In this document: piece by piece, positions 1 through 6,200 of the stretch
How the letters are laid out: each line of letters starts with the position of its first letter
Numbering within the stretch: the first letter of the stretch is position 1
NCBI GenBank assembly: GCA_004335635.1
Contig: QAXH01005321.1
Location: 22,127 to 36,109, forward strand
Length of the DNA stretch: 13,983 nt
From: Chloromonas sp. AAM2
Lineage: Eukaryota; Chlorophyta; Chlorophyceae; Chlamydomonadales; Chlamydomonadaceae
Direction: 5' to 3'
Notes under the pieces: generated by a model
Told to the model about the DNA's origin: nothing
The model's input: only the letters and a program-made list of their open reading frames with translations
Database searches by the model: none
Program-made: the position numbers and the translations under genes

Positions 1-92
1 CCACGTGCCCCACTTTTGAACGTGTGCATGTGATCCACGTGCCCCACTTTTGAACGTGTGCATGTGATCCACGTGCCCCACTTTTGAACGTG
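1..92. repeat. 34-bp tandem repeat, about 2.7 copies
   Basis: Units begin at 1, 35 and 69. The first two are identical over 34 bases (CCACGTGCCCCACTTTTGAA followed by CGTGTGCATGTGAT). The third is cut after GAACGTG and runs straight into the CAG acceptor of the first channel exon. The array may continue left of the window. Each unit carries a CACGTG palindrome. It lies at the 3' end of an intron. Confidence 0.95.
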
Positions 93-95
93 CAG

Positions 96-269
96 ATGGC
101 CTCTCTTGAGAGTTGGAGTGACGTCATGTACGCGACCATGGACACTCACCTGCCCGGCCAGCAGCCCACACTCAATGCCAACCGCTACATGGCCCTCATA
201 TTCATCATGTTCATCCTGGTTGGGGCGCTATTCATCCTGAACCTCGTGATTGGTGTGGCCATCAACAAG
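96..269 (+). CDS. Channel exon 1: domain III pore end and S6
   Basis: The acceptor is TGCAG at 91-95 and the donor AAG|GTGGGT at 269/270; phase 0 to 0, 58 codons. SLESWSDVMY is the end of the pore helix and selectivity filter, with E5 as the permeation glutamate and W7 the conserved tryptophan. Residues 30-56 form a strongly hydrophobic S6 ending in LNLVIGVAINK, matching the S6 gate of Cav domain III. The placement in domain III follows from exactly one complete domain plus the C-terminal tail lying downstream. Confidence 0.92.
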
Positions 270-3200
270 GTGGGTGGCTGTCAGCTCGCTCTATAGCAGG
301 TTCAATTCGCACGGCAAAGAGGAAAACATGAGTTTATAGAAAAGTGCAATTTCGGCTGCAGCCGCAAAGGCCCACCTTCTTCACTTTTCCCGTGCTTGCT
401 GCGCTGTAAATGCCATGATGAGGCTTACGGTACTGCAATTTGTGTCAGTTTGTGCATGTGCATGTGTAACCTTACCAGACCGTACCTTACACGTGGCATG
501 TGTTTGTGCATGTGCGTTTGCATGTGCATGTGTGCCTGCAATCACATGTCCGCCCATGTGCATGTGTGCCTGCAATCACATGTCCGCCCATGTGCATGTG
601 CTTGCAGTTCCACCAGATGAAGGCGCAGCACAGTGGCCGCAGCCCGCTGCTCACACCGGAGCAGTACCAGTGGCTAACCATACAGCGGGTCATGGCAGCA
701 GCACACCTGCAAGTAAGCCACAGGCACACAAGCACACATGACGCGTCGCCATTGGGTGACCCATCCGTGCTCTTGTGCCACCGTTGAGCACTCGCCGCAA
801 ACTTGAGAAGTCCATGCGATGACAGCAGTACAGGAAGAGCGCTTTTAGGTTGACTCCTACACTTCAGTAACCGCTGCTGACCCTGAACGTGGCTCATGCC
901 ACTGGGTCGAAGTGCATTCACAGCTGTGTTGGCAAGCTCTGGACAAACACCCGGCTCTGGACAAACACCCGGAAAGCTCAGGACAAAAACACGCTTGGCG
1001 CAATGCTCAGATCATACCAGTCATCCGGTTTACCTTGCGTGTGGTGTGTGCCACTTGACTATGCTATCATGCTAGGACTGGCCTGCCAAAGCAGCTTGCT
1101 GTCTGGGCGTTATGCGTCGATTGCCACTCATTCCTCTGGTTTCGCACCACTCCAGATCGCCTACGTTTGTGCTTCCTCGTATAGTGTACGTTTTTGCACG
1201 TTTCTGCTGCAGGTGCGTCACATGCCGCCCGAGGACAGCGTCTTCAGAAACTTGGTGTACAGGATTATTGTAAACCCGGTGAGTCATCACAACTCATTAC
1301 CAACACAAGCGTTTAGATACCCACTAGGTTTGAACTGCTGGTCAAAACGACAAGAATTGCATCACACAAACGGTCAATGTTACTTGATTTGGTTTGGATC
1401 AGAGGCTTGCTCAAGGACTCTCAAGTCACGGACTCATTTCAGCCCCCAACAGCTAGTGCTGGAAGATTCTGAAACCTTGTTAATTGCTAATGGCAATTGC
1501 ATTTTCGCACTCTCAGCCGCCAAGAATGCTTGTACCACCTGTTTTCTCTGCCACCCTTGCCCCAGTCCCAACTGCCAACAACCTCAGACTGTGGCCTTGC
1601 TTCCCCTTCTCAGGTGGCAGACGCATTCATTACATTCATCATCGCCTGCAACATCTGCACCTTATTCCTAGTGCACAACAACCAGAGTGAGGCATGGGAC
1701 TACGCCTTCAGCGCGTCCAACATAGCGTTCACAGGGATTTTCTTCGCGGAGATGCTGCTCAAGTAAGCGTGTGTGTGTGTCTGCCACTGCTTGTTTATTG
1801 TTCCTACTGTTGTCTGTTTTCTCCATCCACACACCAAGTCAGTGCCACTTCTTGGATTATAATGCAATGAAGAGTTCACGCCAATGCTGTTTTAACTGAG
1901 CGACTGTGCGACAACAGGGGCAGCAGTGCTTGAATGGCTGCTTTGGAAAGTAGTACAGCTGTATCGGGAAGCATTCAAAGTCCTTGCCCCTTTTCAACCT
2001 CTGCCCCTGCAACACAACGCAAGCGCAATATAGACAAATGAACATAAGCTGGTTTCTCGCAATATAAAATCAACGACTGAACATGCTTCTTTTTCCGTTG
2101 TTTCCTGTTTCTTTACCCAAACATCACGAGGCGGGATTCACATGCATCACATGCGAACATAGGCAAGCCCGCCATGCACATGCACACATGTTTCAACATA
2201 CTGCGTCCGATTTTCTCGTAGTAAGTCCATTACTTGTTTACCTGTGAAAAAACACGTCGCTGTATGCTGGCCCGCAGGTGGATCGCTGTGGGCTGGAAGG
2301 GCTACTTCATGGATGCATGGAATGTATTTGACTGTTGCATCGTGGTGAGTGGAAAAGGGGGCGGCACCTTCTTTTTCGTTGGGGCTTGGTTTGGGGCTTG
2401 GGGATTGGTTTTAGCTTGTTTTAAGCGTTTCTGGCTATCAGGTCAGTGGTTTGTTTCTAGGGGTTGGGGTCAGGTCCTATCTGGGTCCTGTCTTACAAAC
2501 CATCCTGACCATGGGGGTTCAGACTCAATCGTGATCATCTGTGGAGTGGATTGCAGTCCAGGGCCTCAGGGGTGCGCTCCAAGGCTCAAGCCTGACAGTT
2601 GTCTTAGCACCATGGCTGCTCAGACTCTTGCACCCGTTGAACAAAGCAAAGGAGCCTGTGTTGCTGCTAAGACCGGCACAGAGCCTCAATCGTATTCCAC
2701 TCTAACCCATCAATTGGGGTTTTGGGCTTATTGCACATTGCTTGCTGCACCAGATATTGCAACAACCTGTACTTAGCAACCATCACACAAACAGACGCAC
2801 AACCTTGTTTTACAAACAAACTAATTGACAGACGCAAAATCGTAAACCTGTCTGTGTTGTTGTGTGCGGGGGGGCGTTGCTCGTGTCCAGTGGCTGTCCA
2901 TTGCTGGTGTGGCGCGCCATTGCTGTGGTGTGCTCATTGCGTGTTGCAACACCTCAGCACGACATGTCAAAAAAAGGGTCAACACGCTTCTGTGGAAGAT
3001 AATAACAAATCAATTGTAAAATTGCATGAACCTGCTCGTGGCGTGTGTTTTATGAGTGCAGTGGCTGTCCGTTGCCGGCGTGCTGCTGGACTGGCTCACG
3101 CCCAGCTCAGTCACCTTCCTGCCGCTGCTGAGGATATTCCGCATCATTCGCATACTGCGCATCGTGCCGCGCGCCAGGAGCCTCAGGCTGCTGCTCCGAA

Positions 3201-6200
3201 CACTGCTATGGTAAGGACACCTCATCAATCTTACACTTTCTGGCTCATACCTTCCGCTTACACTAGGAGCCGCAGGCTGCTACTGGGAACACTGCTGTGG
3301 TGGGACGGGTGTTGGAGTTTGGGAGAAGCAGGTTTCAGCATTTTGGTAAGGGGCCGTGTGTCAGGTTCTATAGCAGTGTGGGGAGCATATAAGCAGGTCT
3401 TACCTGCATGAAAAGCAGCGCCCACAGGTGCTTTGTACGTCCCGGAGCAGCTGGCACAGGTGCTGCTGGGATAGCATAATGCGATGCTGAATGAGCAGCC
3501 AATAGCCCTGTGCTTCCCTCCACGGCTCCTGTGCTGCCTGTCCTTCCCGGGTTCCAAACCTCCCACAACTCAATGGCTGGTATTAGGGAAACTAGTCTGG
3601 AGACTGTGCAACACGTGTGTAGTCAGCCTGGGCACGACCATGTCACGGCGTTGTGCTGGCTGTGCTGCCAGCAACAAATGACACGCAGTGCAATTCAATC
3701 ACAATATCAATTCACAATATTGATTGATTTATTCATCTGTTCCTTTTTATCTGTTTCACAATATTATCACGGCTTTGTGCTGGCTGTGCTGCAGGTCTCT
3801 TCCCGCAGTGGGCAACGTCGCCTGTGTGCTGTTCCTGTTCATGTACGTGTACGCCATAGTGGGCATGAACCTGTTCGGGAACATCAAGCAGACGGACGAC
3901 GGCATCACAAGGCAGGCCAACTTCGCCACGTTCGCCGCTGCCATGCTGGCGGAGTTCAGGTAAGGCAAAACTGTAATGATCTCACCTGATGTGAACCTTC
4001 TGATCGCCATGCGAGTCTCTTAGTTGAGCACAACCCTCTCACCCCCACACAGCCGTCACTGAGTGCAACGCTTCTCTTGTACACACCATATGCCTTCTGA
4101 GCACCCCAGTCGAGTACGTCCTTGTTCAGTCCTTCAGAGCATGCCGGGCAGTGGTTGATTGTACGTGCCTAGCTTGATTGCAGCTCAAGGTAGTGACCTA
4201 TTCCAACATACAATGTCATGTTGAGCTTGTGGCACAGGACTGTAAGAGGTTGCTCTGAAGCTACTGTTAAAGGCTTGTTCTGAGTTTGTTGCATGACCGC
4301 ACGTCCAGCTCTGTACTGCCGTGCGTTGTCTTGCAGGATGATAACAGGAGAGAACTGGTGAGTGGCAAGGGAGTCAATAGCGGAGAGATAGGCACATCGC
4401 CAGGCAATGTGGTGCTGCTGGAGCACATGGCCAACGTGCTCAGGCACCCTACAAGCAGTCACTAGCGTTGGTTTCATTTGCAACACTGCCTTGTCCCAAA
4501 CTGAACCGCCCACTCGAAACCGTTAAGTGTCCTGATTTCGAGATCACAATAAGAATGTTGACTCTTTGACTGGCTTCAAGGAAGACTCAGATTTACATTT
4601 ACATACACGCAGCATCTGTTGCCCTTAACTGGTAAGCTAACCTAGTTCAAGTTCTCACATGTCCGTGAGGACTGTTTGAACCTACGGTGGGATTGCCACA
4701 GCCTATCCATGGCCAGGGTGGGGATAGTTTTGCCAGAGGTGCGTGCCTTAATCGTGCGTTAATCGTGCGTTGCCTTGTTCCTGTCCTCTCAGGAACGATT
4801 TAATGGAGAGTGCCATGACCATAGAGAGCTGCGTATACGTTAGGAGGGACGGCTGGGCTCTGCTGCCTGACGGCTCCAATGTGACCTACACAGAGGGAAG
4901 CTACCTGGACCCCCGGGACGATGCACAACTGATTGAAACGGCTTCCAGTTATGATCTGGTGAGTCACGTGGGCTCAGAGTCTGTTAAGTTGTCTGAGTCA
5001 GCTAACGATTTTGAAGGATGATAAGGAAGCGGCAATCCAGCTCATGCTACAGACGCGGTTTTGGCACAGGTTTTGTACAGTTTTGAACCTCTACGCTGTC
5101 TGTTTTTAATGCTGGGCCAAAGACAAGTTTTAGCACATGCTGGTAATTTTTTTTCCCTGTGTTTTGTGGTGTTTTCTGCAGGACGATCAGTGCAGTCCGG
5201 GTGCCTGGCTTGCCATCATCTACTTCACCACCTTCATGACCTTCTGCTCGTACCTCCTGACCCAGCTGGTCATCGGCATCCTGTTGGACAACATAGAGGA
5301 GTCGAGGGACATGGGAGCGCTGCCTGTGGGCCAGGTGGGTGCAGCACGTGCGCCATGTGTGCCAGTACGTTTCCGCCATGTGACAGCAGTGATGTATGTG
5401 TTGAGTCAAGGGATATGGCAGTTCTGACTGTGGTCTAGGTGAGGACAGCACGTGTGCGTGTGCGCACCCTGCGTGTCTGTTGCAATACCCGTTTCTGTCA
5501 TGGGACAGCAGTAATGCATGTGTATTATATGGGGACGTACGGGTACCGCCTGTAGGCTAGGTGAGCACAGCATGCACGCCATGTGGTAGCCAGGCAAATG
5601 TATGATACAAATGTGTGGCGTGGGGACCCGAGAGCACTGCCTGCGGGTCGTGTGATATCATGTTGGAGGCAGGCTAAGAGAGATTCAAACCCGGCCGTGC
5701 GGACCACGGCTTGCAGGCCAGCGATGACAACTACCTTGACGCTTCCAGGGTCAGGCAGCATGAGGAACGGCTCTCGACTCTACGTCAGAGTATGGCAGAC
5801 CTGCAATGCCGTGTGATGGCACCATGAACTGACAATTCAAAGCCCTCCGGTGGAGTTGTTGAAAAACCCTGTTCTGCCCCCTTTGCTTCAGGATCACATC
5901 GCCGCCTTCCAGTCGAGTTGGGAGGATCTGGACCCGCACGGCACCTCCTATGTGCGCATATCCGACCTCACCACCCTGCTCATCAACGTGCCGCCCCCTT
6001 TGGGGGTCAGGGGCATGGACAGGCCACATGTGCGGGTGCAGGAGATCGTCATGAGCTGCGACATTCCGTGCAGGTGGGGGGCATGTGGGGTTGGGGAGTG
6101 TATCAGTGAGGGTTGTGAGGTTTACGCCGGGGTTTGCCATGCAGGGGTGTGTTGCCTGAAGTCCCTCAGTCGGTTTGAGCAAGGAGAAAGAATCCAAGCT

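Noticed and set aside
1..95. Direct repeats as a CRISPR array
   Set aside because: Units are head to tail with no unique spacers, and the context is a eukaryotic intron.
487..921. Cys/His/Met-rich frames on both strands around 381-921
   Set aside because: Products of GTGCATGTG simple sequence and the 34-bp repeat; they are not genes.
889..1671. 260-codon plus-strand open frame
   Set aside because: It is intron sequence read through exon 3; only 1213-1278 in this frame has channel homology and splice sites, and the frame has no good start.
2234..3411. Two long plus-strand frames (180 and 229 codons) over intron 5 and exon 6
   Set aside because: They cover intron and read exon 6 in a wrong frame; low-complexity composition and no motif.
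4169..4513. Minus-strand 114-codon frame containing ILQDNAR, reminiscent of the QDNA motif of Tc1/mariner-type transposases
   Set aside because: No other transposase motif, no terminal inverted repeats seen, and the motif is the reverse complement of the microexon and its acceptor, which have a much better explanation. A profile search against Tc1/mariner would settle it.
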